Made by a program: the position numbers and the translations under genes
Notes under the pieces: generated by a model
Seen by the model: the letters and a program-made list of their open reading frames with translations, nothing else
Told to the model about the DNA's origin: nothing
The model's database searches: none
In this document: positions 9,762 through 17,494 of the stretch, in pieces
Numbering within the stretch: the stretch's first letter is position 1
How the letters are laid out: every line of letters begins with the position of its first letter
NCBI GenBank assembly: GCA_001870995.2
Contig: MLAV02000002.1
Coordinates: 447,536 to 511,535 of the forward strand
Direction of reading: 5' to 3'
DNA length: 64,000 bases
DNA from: Chitinophaga sp. CB10
GTDB taxonomy: Bacteria > Bacteroidota > Bacteroidia > Chitinophagales > Chitinophagaceae

Positions 9762-10701
9762 TACCATTCTCATTTAGTTGTGAAAGTTGCTGAAACAGTT
9801 CTTTTTCTTTTTGCGACAGGTTGGTGGGGATATGTACCACCGCTTTAATGTAGAGATCGCCGGCGTTGCCTTTGTTGTCGTATGCCGGCATCCCTTTTCC
9901 TTTCAGCCGAAAAACCTTGCCACTATCCGTACCGGCCGGGATATTCATGCTTAAGGCAGTCCCCGGTGTAGGCACGGTAATTTTGCCGCCCAGCACGGCG
10001 GTGTAGAGGGGGATGGCCACGTCGGCATACAGGTCCTGTCCTTTCAGTTCATATCCCGGATGAGGTGCCAGCTGTATGGTGATCAGCAAATCCCCGTTTT
10101 CGCCTCCCTGGCGGCCCGGGGAGCCTTTCCCCTTCAACCGTATCACCTGGCCTTCATAAAGGCCCGGTTTGAGCTTTATATTCAATCTGCTGCCATTTAC
10201 TTCCACCTGGCGGGTAGCGCCGTTGTAGGCATCGGCGAGGCTCACCTCCATAGTGGCCTGTACATCCCGGCCGCGGCTTGTGCGTTGCTGCTGCCGGCGG
10301 CCACCGCCGGAAAAGCGGCTACCGAACAACTGTTCGAAGAAGTCGGAAAACTGTCCGCTTCCGCCGCCAAACATATCGTCCATATTGCCCTGGTAAGTGT
10401 AGGTATGACCACCTCCGCCGCCACCGCCAAACTGGGACCAGTCAAAGTCTTCCGGACGGCCGCCGTGCTGTTCATAATACTTGTAGTTTTCACCGAACTG
10501 GTCATACTTTTTGCGCTTTTCACTATCGCTCAACACTTCATAGGCTTCATTGATTTCTTTAAACTTATCCTCAGCGGCTTTGTTGTCGGGATTCTTATCG
10601 GGGTGATATTTCACCGCCAGTTTTCTGTAGGCTTTCTTGATCTGGTCTGCTGTTGCATTTTTGTCTACGCCCAGGATTTTATAGTAGTCTTTTACATCCA
10701 T
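9754..10701 (-). CDS. J-domain co-chaperone, CbpA-like (DnaJ type II)
   Basis: 315 residues. The J domain covers 1-70 with the HPD motif at 33-35 (KYHPDKNP), which stimulates the ATPase of DnaK. A Gly/Phe-rich linker at about 85-135 contains a run of Gly (FGGGGGGGH). Two substrate-binding C-terminal beta domains follow (LKPGLYEGQVIRLKGKGSPG and VPTPGTALSMNIPAGTDSGK). The CxxCxGxG zinc fingers of canonical DnaJ are absent, which puts it with CbpA rather than DnaJ. It is the first gene of an overlapping three-gene operon with a DinD-like protein and an efflux pump, an odd partnership. No heat-shock promoter could be recognised. Confidence 0.92.
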   Translation of the reverse strand: MDVKDYYKILGVDKNATADQIKKAYRKLAVKYHPDKNPDNKAAEDKFKEINEAYEVLSDSEKRKKYDQFGENYKYYEQHGGRPEDFDWSQFGGGGGGGHTYTYQGNMDDMFGGGSGQFSDFFEQLFGSRFSGGGRRQQQRTSRGRDVQATMEVSLADAYNGATRQVEVNGSRLNIKLKPGLYEGQVIRLKGKGSPGRQGGENGDLLITIQLAPHPGYELKGQDLYADVAIPLYTAVLGGKITVPTPGTALSMNIPAGTDSGKVFRLKGKGMPAYDNKGNAGDLYIKAVVHIPTNLSQKEKELFQQLSQLNENGNA

Positions 10702-10801
10702 AATTATAAAACTTGTTATGGTATGAACTTGTTCTATGAAATTACGGATTTTTATGGCGGGATGTTTTACCCGGCAGTGCTGTACACACGGTCATAAAAT
10801 C

Positions 10802-11824
10802 TCAATTCCTTCCATCCAACAAGTTCAGACCTAATTTATCAACCATATATTTCACCGTGAGTTGACCTTTCACGCTGTTGCCTGCTTTGTCCAGCGGCGG
10901 GGCAAATACGGCTATTGCGAGCTTACCGGGAACAACGGCGATTAAGCCGCCGCCAACGCCGCTTTTACCGGGCACGCCGGTATGGTACACCCAGTCGCCG
11001 GTAGCGTCATACAAACCCTCCGTAATCATATTGGCCAGTATTTTCGGACAGAAATCGGGGTGGATGACTTTTTCCTTTGTTACCGGGTTGACGCCGTTGT
11101 TGGCAAGGGTGCCTGCCATCACGGCCAGGTCTTTGGCGCTGGTGCCATAGGAACATGCTTTCGTGTAAAGGTCCACGGACATATCTACATCATCATAAAA
11201 CCTGCCATATGAATACAACAACCAGGCGATTGCCCGGTTATGCTGGTTGGTAGCGGTTTCCGACTGATAGAGCTTTTCTATGACAGGTAGTCGGCGGCCT
11301 GCAAATTTGGCAAAAATCGCATCAATTTTTGCCCATTTTGCAGCCTTATCCGGCGCTTTTACAAAGCTGTTGGTAGCCATGGCGCCGGCGTTGACGAGCG
11401 GGTTTACGGCGCGGGCGGGCTCTAACTCTACCGCCAGTACGGAGTTGAAAGGCATGCCGGTAGCATTAACGCCAATGCTGTCCTCAATGGCTTGCTGGCC
11501 GTTGTCCTGCATGGCCAGCGCCAGTACGAAAACTTTTGAAATAGATTCAATACCAAACTCATACTTCGTATCTCCCACTTCGTAAATTTTCCCGTCGGCC
11601 GTGCATACGGCGATGCCGTACAGGTTGGGGTCCACATCCGCGAGGAAGGGTATGTAGTTGGCGTTGGCGCCGCCGGGAGCATTTTTGAATTTTTCATAAG
11701 CCTCGTTCATGGCTGCACGGATATTCGCTTCCGTTAGTCCGGGCTTATCTTTCTGCGCCATCAAACTGCCGGTGTGCAGCAGTAAACATATCCATGCGCA
11801 GGCGAGGGTGTACATGCTTTTCAT
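10802..11824 (-). CDS. glsA: Glutaminase, with signal peptide
   Basis: 340 residues. The first 23 form a clear signal peptide (LACAWICLLLHTGSLMAQ), so the enzyme should act in the periplasm, unlike the cytoplasmic E. coli GlsA/YbaS. The serine-dependent glutaminase core follows, with the Ser-x-x-Lys pair S94/K97 (GIESISKVF) and further family motifs (NPLVNAGAM, GVPGKSGVGGG). It hydrolyses glutamine to glutamate and ammonia. It starts 10 bases after the DcaP-type porin gene and belongs to a gadB-gadC-porin-glsA set. In acid resistance the released ammonia buffers protons and the glutamate feeds decarboxylation. Location is inferred from the signal peptide. Confidence 0.92.
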   Translation of the reverse strand: MKSMYTLACAWICLLLHTGSLMAQKDKPGLTEANIRAAMNEAYEKFKNAPGGANANYIPFLADVDPNLYGIAVCTADGKIYEVGDTKYEFGIESISKVFVLALAMQDNGQQAIEDSIGVNATGMPFNSVLAVELEPARAVNPLVNAGAMATNSFVKAPDKAAKWAKIDAIFAKFAGRRLPVIEKLYQSETATNQHNRAIAWLLYSYGRFYDDVDMSVDLYTKACSYGTSAKDLAVMAGTLANNGVNPVTKEKVIHPDFCPKILANMITEGLYDATGDWVYHTGVPGKSGVGGGLIAVVPGKLAIAVFAPPLDKAGNSVKGQLTVKYMVDKLGLNLLDGRN

Positions 11825-11834
11825 AAGGAGTGTT

Positions 11835-13124
11835 TTAAAATTTGTACATCATTGATAGCTGGAGCCGGCTGTTATCGCCGCTCTGGTTATCGATCGTGAT
11901 ATGTTTGCCATAGAGATATTCCAGGCCGAATTTCACAAACGAGGAAGGGTAATACAGGAGGTTCACCACGCCATACTGAGAGGATTTAAAGTCGGTAACC
12001 GGCTGCCATGGCCGGTTATCCAGCTTCAGGTAACCATACCCCAGGGACGTGCTGAGCTTATCGCTCCACCAGTGGTCGTAAAAGCCCATCACCGCCATTA
12101 CCGGAATGGTTTGGAGCGCCGTTTTACTTTTAACGACCGCATCGTAACCACCGCCGCCGAGGTCGTTGAAGTAGCGGGCAATGCCTTCGCCATACGTGGC
12201 CTGGTAAACGAAATTATCCTTGCTGCGTTTGCTCACCTCCACCGTACCTGTGAGGTTTACGCCCCAGCCGATCTCAGTGGAAGTAACGTCTGCGGCCGTC
12301 TGGCTGGAGATGGGATGCAGCAGCCCTGCCAACTGGATATGACTGCCTTCGGTGAAATTGCAGCGGAACTGCGTAACGAAATCGGGGTACAGGGTGCGGG
12401 ATGACAGGCCGGAGTCCACCGGGTATTTCACATCGCTGCCGGGGTTTTCCAGGGAAAACGCCAGGGAGGATTTGCGGGAGAGCGGCTGTGTGTACCTGAC
12501 CTGTATTTGCCTTACAAACACCATGGCGTTGGGGCCTTCGTAGTCCAGCGTATTGGGGAACACGTCGATATCCATAAAGCCGGACCAGTACTGGCCTGCG
12601 CCCCATCTGCCCACCTCTCCCCAGGCGTGGCGGAGCCGTGGTACGGAAGTACCATCGGGGTTAAAGAGGTCGAATTCCAGGATCGTTTTCAGCTTGCCCA
12701 GCTTAGTATCCGATTCCGAACCGATGGTGAGCCTGGTTTGCCTGGGCGAAAAGGCGGTGTTGCCCCTGGCGGCGTTGTTGACGGGGATGCTGGCGGGTAC
12801 AAATGCCTGGGTATTCCCCGGCTGTTTGAAATCGTAAATAAAATCAGCTTGTATAAAACCGCCGATCGTGAGTTTGGTGTTATTCAGGTCCGCCACCACA
12901 AAACCGCCGTACCTGCCGGATTCCAGCGCGCTTCTCGTCTGGGAGCGGTTCTGCGGCAGCAGGCGGATGTTCCTGTTTTGTATCCGGTCCACTTTGGCTT
13001 CCAGGCTGTCTATCCTGCGCAGGAGGCTGTCCGTATCTACCTGCGCCCACAGGGGGCCGGCCGCCAGCAACCCGATTATGCTGAGGAAAAAAATACTCCC
13101 CGTTAACCGAAGGTATTTACCCAT
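11835..13124 (-). CDS. DcaP-family trimeric outer-membrane porin
   Basis: 429 residues with a signal peptide (FFLSIIGLLAAGPLWAQ), a short coiled coil at about 29-55 (DSLLRRIDSLEAKVDRIQN), then a beta-barrel opening with the DcaP-like pattern KLTIGGFIQADFIYDF and ending in an aromatic residue (LQLSMMYKF), as outer-membrane barrels do. DcaP channels form trimers and pass small, often negatively charged solutes. Its position 17 bases after gadC and 10 bases before the exported glutaminase suggests that it admits glutamine or glutamate to the periplasm; this is inference. The family call rests on N-terminal pattern and overall architecture. Confidence 0.82.
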   Translation of the reverse strand: MGKYLRLTGSIFFLSIIGLLAAGPLWAQVDTDSLLRRIDSLEAKVDRIQNRNIRLLPQNRSQTRSALESGRYGGFVVADLNNTKLTIGGFIQADFIYDFKQPGNTQAFVPASIPVNNAARGNTAFSPRQTRLTIGSESDTKLGKLKTILEFDLFNPDGTSVPRLRHAWGEVGRWGAGQYWSGFMDIDVFPNTLDYEGPNAMVFVRQIQVRYTQPLSRKSSLAFSLENPGSDVKYPVDSGLSSRTLYPDFVTQFRCNFTEGSHIQLAGLLHPISSQTAADVTSTEIGWGVNLTGTVEVSKRSKDNFVYQATYGEGIARYFNDLGGGGYDAVVKSKTALQTIPVMAVMGFYDHWWSDKLSTSLGYGYLKLDNRPWQPVTDFKSSQYGVVNLLYYPSSFVKFGLEYLYGKHITIDNQSGDNSRLQLSMMYKF

Positions 13125-13141
13125 AATGCTGTTTTATTTTT

Positions 13142-14581
13142 TTAGAGATGAGTGTGAGGCGTTTTGGCTATGAGCAGCGGAATCGCGACAAATATCACGG
13201 TGCCTCCTGCCACCATCGCCACATACGAGGCCGGGCTACCCACCGGCAATTGGGTTGGGGGGAAAAATGCCACGACAAAAGAAAACAGCGTTGCGACGAA
13301 ACCTATTCCCGCAAAGAACCACATGCCTGCATTGCCGCCGGGTACTTTGTAAGTCCTTGGCAGATCCGGTTCCGTATAACGCAGTTTGATACCGGCTGCA
13401 TACATCATCAGGTACATGATGAGGTACAACCCGATGGTCAGGGCGCTGAGGAGGAAGAAGGCCACGCTTACATTATCCATAAAGAAATACAGCGAAGAGA
13501 GGATGGTAACGATACAACCCTGCACCGTGAGGATATTTACCTGTACGCCGTTGGCGTTCGTCTTAGACCAGAAAGCCGGCAGCACGCCTTCCTTCGCCGT
13601 CCACAACAGGCCGCGGCTGGGGCCGGATATCCAGGAGGTAACGCCGGCCAATACGCCAAATGCCGCGAGGATACCGATTACGCTCGTTGCCCAGGGAATT
13701 CCCACCTTCGCGAATATTACCCGGAAAGCTTCCATCAGGCCGGCCTGCAGGTCTATCTGGTCGTACGGCAGCACAGTGGCTACGGCGAGGGAACCGAAGG
13801 TAAACAGCGCGAAGATGATGATACCTGCCAGCAATACGGATTTAGGGAAATCCTTCTGCGGGTTATCCAGCTCCTGCGCATGCACCGCATGTACTTCCAC
13901 GCCGGCAAACAGCAGGAGGATACCTGCGAGAAACGCAATATCACCGACACCGCTGATAAACGGGAAGAGGCGTGGATGCAGCTTTCCCCCAACGTCTTTT
14001 ACTATACTGGTTACGTTTTCCTGTGGATGAAGAAACTGTATCTCTTCTCCCCTAAAAATATACACCAATGCAATGAGGATTATGACCACGCCGGGAATAA
14101 CGGTACCCACCACAAAGCCGTAGCTGGTAACCTTGCTGATAATATCGGTGCCTTTGAAAGCCAGCAGCGTTGCCAGCCAGTAGATGATGATAGAGAAAGC
14201 GCCAACGAAAGTACCGTTGTTGGCCAGTTCCGGCTTACCGATGGTGTAGCCGATACAGGCGGCTGCAAACGCCAGCACTGTAGGGTACCAAACGACGTTT
14301 TGGATCCATTGCAGCCAGATGGCGAGGAACCCGGGCCGGGAGCCGTAGGCCGCCTTGATCCAGGTGTACACGCCTCCGCCTTTGTTACTAAAGGCGCTAC
14401 CCAGTTCGGCAGCCACCAGCGAGGCTGGTATGAGGTATAAGAAGGTGGCGAAGCCGATGTAAAAGAACATGGTCAGTTCCTCTTTCGCCATCATGGGCAG
14501 TCCGCGCAAGCTGATCACCGCGGCAGCGGTCATCAGGGCCAGGCTCACATATGTTATTTTGCTGGATGGAGTTGCAGCCAT
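13142..14581 (-). CDS. gadC: Glutamate:GABA antiporter, APC superfamily
   Basis: 479 residues from ATG 14581 (MAATPSSKITYVSLALMTA); a TTG at 14593 also lies in frame. Twelve hydrophobic helices are visible. Sequence landmarks match GadC of the APC family: AAELGSAFSNKGGGVYTWI in the helix 2-3 region, GVEVHAVHAQELDNPQKDFP in the middle, and ASWISGPSRGLLWTAKEGVLP after helix 8. It would exchange extracellular glutamate for cytoplasmic GABA, removing one proton per cycle together with gadB just upstream. The protein stops right after the last helix (LLIAKTPHTHL) and lacks the roughly 35-residue C-plug that closes E. coli GadC at neutral pH. A hairpin with T-run separates it from gadB. Confidence 0.88.
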   Translation of the reverse strand: MAATPSSKITYVSLALMTAAAVISLRGLPMMAKEELTMFFYIGFATFLYLIPASLVAAELGSAFSNKGGGVYTWIKAAYGSRPGFLAIWLQWIQNVVWYPTVLAFAAACIGYTIGKPELANNGTFVGAFSIIIYWLATLLAFKGTDIISKVTSYGFVVGTVIPGVVIILIALVYIFRGEEIQFLHPQENVTSIVKDVGGKLHPRLFPFISGVGDIAFLAGILLLFAGVEVHAVHAQELDNPQKDFPKSVLLAGIIIFALFTFGSLAVATVLPYDQIDLQAGLMEAFRVIFAKVGIPWATSVIGILAAFGVLAGVTSWISGPSRGLLWTAKEGVLPAFWSKTNANGVQVNILTVQGCIVTILSSLYFFMDNVSVAFFLLSALTIGLYLIMYLMMYAAGIKLRYTEPDLPRTYKVPGGNAGMWFFAGIGFVATLFSFVVAFFPPTQLPVGSPASYVAMVAGGTVIFVAIPLLIAKTPHTHL

Positions 14582-14605
14582 TTTCAGAAACAATTTGAAT
14601 GCGTT

Positions 14606-14659
14606 AAAAAACGCTGGCAGCCAATAACAAACCGCTGCGGATTGTTACTAACTGCCAGC
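14606..14659 (-). terminator. Intercistronic terminator-like hairpin between gadB and gadC
   Basis: On the minus strand GCTGGCAG pairs with CTGCCAGC, extended by an imperfect AACAA/TTGTT stem, and is followed by GTTTTTT. This is a Rho-independent terminator shape between the gadB stop and the gadC start, likely giving partial termination and more gadB than gadC mRNA. Confidence 0.7.
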
Positions 14660-14671
14660 ATAAGCTTTTCA

Positions 14672-16081
14672 TCAGTTATGTGCATAACCACCGGCTTCTT
14701 CCCGGGTGAGGGGCACGGAAATCGGGTGTTTCCTGAAGTAGTCGATCGCGCGTTTGATATCGTTGATCAACAGGTCTGCCATGTCCCTGCTGAAGCCGTG
14801 CCTTACGAGCACGCGCTGAATCACTACGTCGCCCATGTTGGACGGCAGCGGATAAGCGGCAATCTGCCATCCGCGCATGCGTAAACGATCACTCAAATCA
14901 TATAGGGAGAAACCAGGATTCAGACCCTCTTTGATCCGCCAGGATACGCCCGGCAAACCACCACGACCATCGTAAAAAAGCTCAAACAAACCGATTTCCT
15001 TTACGGCATCGGCGATATATTGTGCGTGCGACATATTCGTTTCCATGATCCGCTTGTAGCCTTCTCTTCCCAGTCGCAGGAAGTTGTAGTACTGGGCGAT
15101 GATCTGGCCGCCGGGGCGGGAGAAGTTGAGGGCAAACGTGGGCATGTTGCCGCCGAGGTAATTAACGTTGAAGATGAGATCTTCCGGGAGATCGCTGCGG
15201 TCGCGCCATACCACCCAGCCCACTCCCAGCGGCGAAAGGCCGTATTTATGGCCGGAGGCGTTGATGGATTTTACGCGCGGCAACCGGAAATCCCACTGCA
15301 GGTCAGGCGTGATGAAAGGGGCGATAAACGCGCCGCTGGCCGCATCCACATGGATGGGTATATCCAGACCGGTTTCTTTCTGGTGTTTATCCAGGGCGTC
15401 ATTGATCTTCTTCACATCTTCATACATACAGGTGAAAGTAACGCCCAGCGTGGGTACTACGCCGATGGTATTTTCATCGATACGACTGATGACGTCCTCG
15501 GGTTGCATGGTGAGTTTGCCGGGTTCCAGGGGTATTTCCCTCAGCTCCACATCGAAGTAGCGTGCGAATTTATGCCAGCATATTTGCACGGCGCCGCAGA
15601 TCAGGTTGGGTTTGGAGTCGTCCTTGCCGGCGGCTTTGCGTTTTTTCCGCCATTGCCATTTCAGCGCGAGGCCGCCCAGCATGGCTGCTTCGGAGGAACC
15701 GGTTGTACTGCAGCCAATGGTGGTAGCTGCCGCCGGGGAATTCCACAGGTCCGCCAGGATGCTTACGCAACGCGCTTCAATAGCGGCGGTTTGGGGATAT
15801 TCATCTTTATCGATCATGTTTTTGTCTATACAGTCATCCATCAGCTTATGCACTTCCTCATCCATCCAGGTCTGGCAAAAGGTGGCCAGGTTTTGTTTGG
15901 AGTTTCCGTCCAGCAGCAGTTCGTCTTTCAGGAGCGCATACACGTTTTCAGGGAGGTGGGAGTGCTCCGGCATTTTGTGCAGCTCTATCCCTTCCCGCAT
16001 GTAGGGAGAAGTGTAAATATCTTCTCCGAGAATGGGTTTGTCCGTCCCATTTTGCTGGTGTTTTAAAATCTGTAAGGGCAT
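14672..16081 (-). CDS. gadB: Glutamate decarboxylase (PLP-dependent)
   Basis: 469 residues, the usual length. Motifs of class II PLP decarboxylases are clear: CSTTGSSEAAMLGGLALKW (phosphate-binding region), HVDAASGAF with Asp246, and the Schiff-base lysine K279 in SINASGHKYGL. It decarboxylates glutamate to GABA, consuming a proton in the cytoplasm. The protein ends YAHN, with a penultimate His matching the position of His465 in E. coli GadB, the residue that shuts the enzyme at neutral pH; this suggests the same pH switch. The leader of about 260 bases upstream is shared with a divergent small gene. It heads the gadB-gadC-porin-glsA set. No TAnnTTTG box was found in front. Confidence 0.95.
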   Translation of the reverse strand: MPLQILKHQQNGTDKPILGEDIYTSPYMREGIELHKMPEHSHLPENVYALLKDELLLDGNSKQNLATFCQTWMDEEVHKLMDDCIDKNMIDKDEYPQTAAIEARCVSILADLWNSPAAATTIGCSTTGSSEAAMLGGLALKWQWRKKRKAAGKDDSKPNLICGAVQICWHKFARYFDVELREIPLEPGKLTMQPEDVISRIDENTIGVVPTLGVTFTCMYEDVKKINDALDKHQKETGLDIPIHVDAASGAFIAPFITPDLQWDFRLPRVKSINASGHKYGLSPLGVGWVVWRDRSDLPEDLIFNVNYLGGNMPTFALNFSRPGGQIIAQYYNFLRLGREGYKRIMETNMSHAQYIADAVKEIGLFELFYDGRGGLPGVSWRIKEGLNPGFSLYDLSDRLRMRGWQIAAYPLPSNMGDVVIQRVLVRHGFSRDMADLLINDIKRAIDYFRKHPISVPLTREEAGGYAHN

Positions 16082-16327
16082 AATTAACCGTTTTGATTAG
16101 GAGTTATAATTGCAGGTTCTCTGGTTTTCATAGCAGCGTCATCTTAGGGGGGATAGGACAGTGTTGCAACAATTACTAGCATTTAACAACGATGACATGC
16201 TGACTAAGAGAACACATGTATCCCGAAAATGTTCATACACAATAAAATGTAGCTGACTGCATATTTTTTTTTGAAAAAATTAGTTCGTGGTTCAACTAAA
16301 TTCAACCTCAGGCGTTATAGCGGAAAG

Positions 16328-16335
16328 TAATTTTG
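16328..16335 (+). promoter_or_regulatory. -7 promoter box of the small gene at 16343
   Basis: TAATTTTG matches TAnnTTTG exactly and ends seven bases before the ATG. If it is used, the transcript would start at or next to the start codon, giving a leaderless or nearly leaderless mRNA. Confidence 0.45.
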
Positions 16336-16342
16336 TATTCAC

Positions 16343-16591
16343 ATGGATTGGGATGAGGTATTAGATCCTTTTTCACAAGATTTTCAGCAGTCAATGGAAG
16401 AGCAATTAAGGATAGTACATGTACAGGATGGTCTGGTTACTGCCGCCAATGACCTTGTAGCAGCGCATTTTCCGGCAGCGGCCACGTTGTCGCCGCGGGC
16501 GCAGAAAAATTTGCAGCGGGTGATAATCAGCCAGTCGGTACAGATGGCGAATGCTATTCAGGAGGCGTTGCAGCAGCGGGAGGAGGAGTGA
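16343..16591 (+). CDS. Small acidic helical protein of unknown function
   Basis: 82 residues, MDWDEVLDPFSQDF through ALQQREEE, rich in Gln, Glu and Ala and predicted helical throughout. No signal peptide, membrane segment or metal motif. I do not recognise a family. It is probably real: it has its own -7 box immediately upstream, a good start, and no overlapping gene. It is transcribed divergently from gadB and convergently with the DUF4249 gene. Confidence 0.6.
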   Translation: MDWDEVLDPFSQDFQQSMEEQLRIVHVQDGLVTAANDLVAAHFPAAATLSPRAQKNLQRVIISQSVQMANAIQEALQQREEE

Positions 16592-16633
16592 GGTGCTGGT
16601 GTTTGGTTAACCAACTACCGCTTACCACAATTT

Positions 16634-17491
16634 TTAGTCAACTTTAAAAATCAGCCTTTTAGTATTTATGCCAGCAACTATGCCATAGCCATTTTTAACA
16701 TTAGAAAACACTCTTACCGGTTCTGACACAATAACCCCGGCATTCCCTTGCTGCAGCGCAACGGTGCGCAGGTACGACCATGCATTGCGCGTTAGCGCGG
16801 TGACTTCTACCATCAGGCTATCTGTTTGGGTGAGGGGAGCCTCTGTCTGTAAAACAAAGGTGAGTTCGCGCCCGTCAAAACGGCTGTCGTCCATAACAAG
16901 ACTGGTACTGTTACCGTTGGAGATGATGTCGATCAGGTTATTGTTAAACGCCGGGTCCAGGCGGAACAGCAGGGCTTTTTGGGGAGCGCCGCTTTCCACG
17001 GTAAATACCCGCAGGCGGTAGTAGTCGCCCAGGCCGGGACGATCATTCAGGATAAACTTTATCCTCGTGGAATTCTTTTGCGCATAACCTTCCCTGGCCT
17101 GTGGCGCCGGCGGCAGGGTATCCTTTGCTGCAACTGTTTCCAAACCGGCGCTGGCGGCGGTAATTTGATATTGCAGCCCTGCTTTTGCAGGCAAGGCGGA
17201 AACAAAGTATTTACGGCCGGCAATCGTCTGTAAGGTTGTTGGCAGCGTGGCGCCATCGCTGGCCGCGATGCTGACCTGTGCGGCTGTTTCTTCTTTAAAA
17301 GCGCTTTCGTCATATACGCTTACCGGCACGCTGCGGGTCACCCTCACGTATATCAGGCTGTCCGGCTGCATAAAGGTGTTCATGACCAACTTATCCCCTT
17401 CATAGGCGATTTGGATGTTCACTTTTTTTTCACAGGAAGACAAGATGAATACTAACGCGAACGTATATATGAAAAATAACAGCTGCTTCAT
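16634..17491 (-). CDS. DUF4249 lipoprotein, partner of a TonB receptor
   Basis: 285 residues with a lipoprotein signal (FALVFILSSC, lipid Cys20). The mature part carries the DUF4249 pattern: an early VNIQIAYEGDKLVMNTFMQP strand pair, Y/F-rich beta segments, and a C-terminal NVKNGYGIVAGI. DUF4249 proteins are encoded next to STN-containing TonB-dependent receptors in Bacteroidota and are presumed surface- or periplasm-facing accessory lipoproteins. The gene starts 3 bases after the receptor gene, so the two are one transcript. The ligand is unknown. Confidence 0.85.
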   Translation of the reverse strand: MKQLLFFIYTFALVFILSSCEKKVNIQIAYEGDKLVMNTFMQPDSLIYVRVTRSVPVSVYDESAFKEETAAQVSIAASDGATLPTTLQTIAGRKYFVSALPAKAGLQYQITAASAGLETVAAKDTLPPAPQAREGYAQKNSTRIKFILNDRPGLGDYYRLRVFTVESGAPQKALLFRLDPAFNNNLIDIISNGNSTSLVMDDSRFDGRELTFVLQTEAPLTQTDSLMVEVTALTRNAWSYLRTVALQQGNAGVIVSEPVRVFSNVKNGYGIVAGINTKRLIFKVD

Positions 17492-17494
17492 AAA

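Noticed and set aside
13148..14440. 430-codon plus-strand ORF opposite gadC
   Set aside because: Antisense shadow, with His/Gln/Arg-rich composition typical of the complement of a membrane protein.
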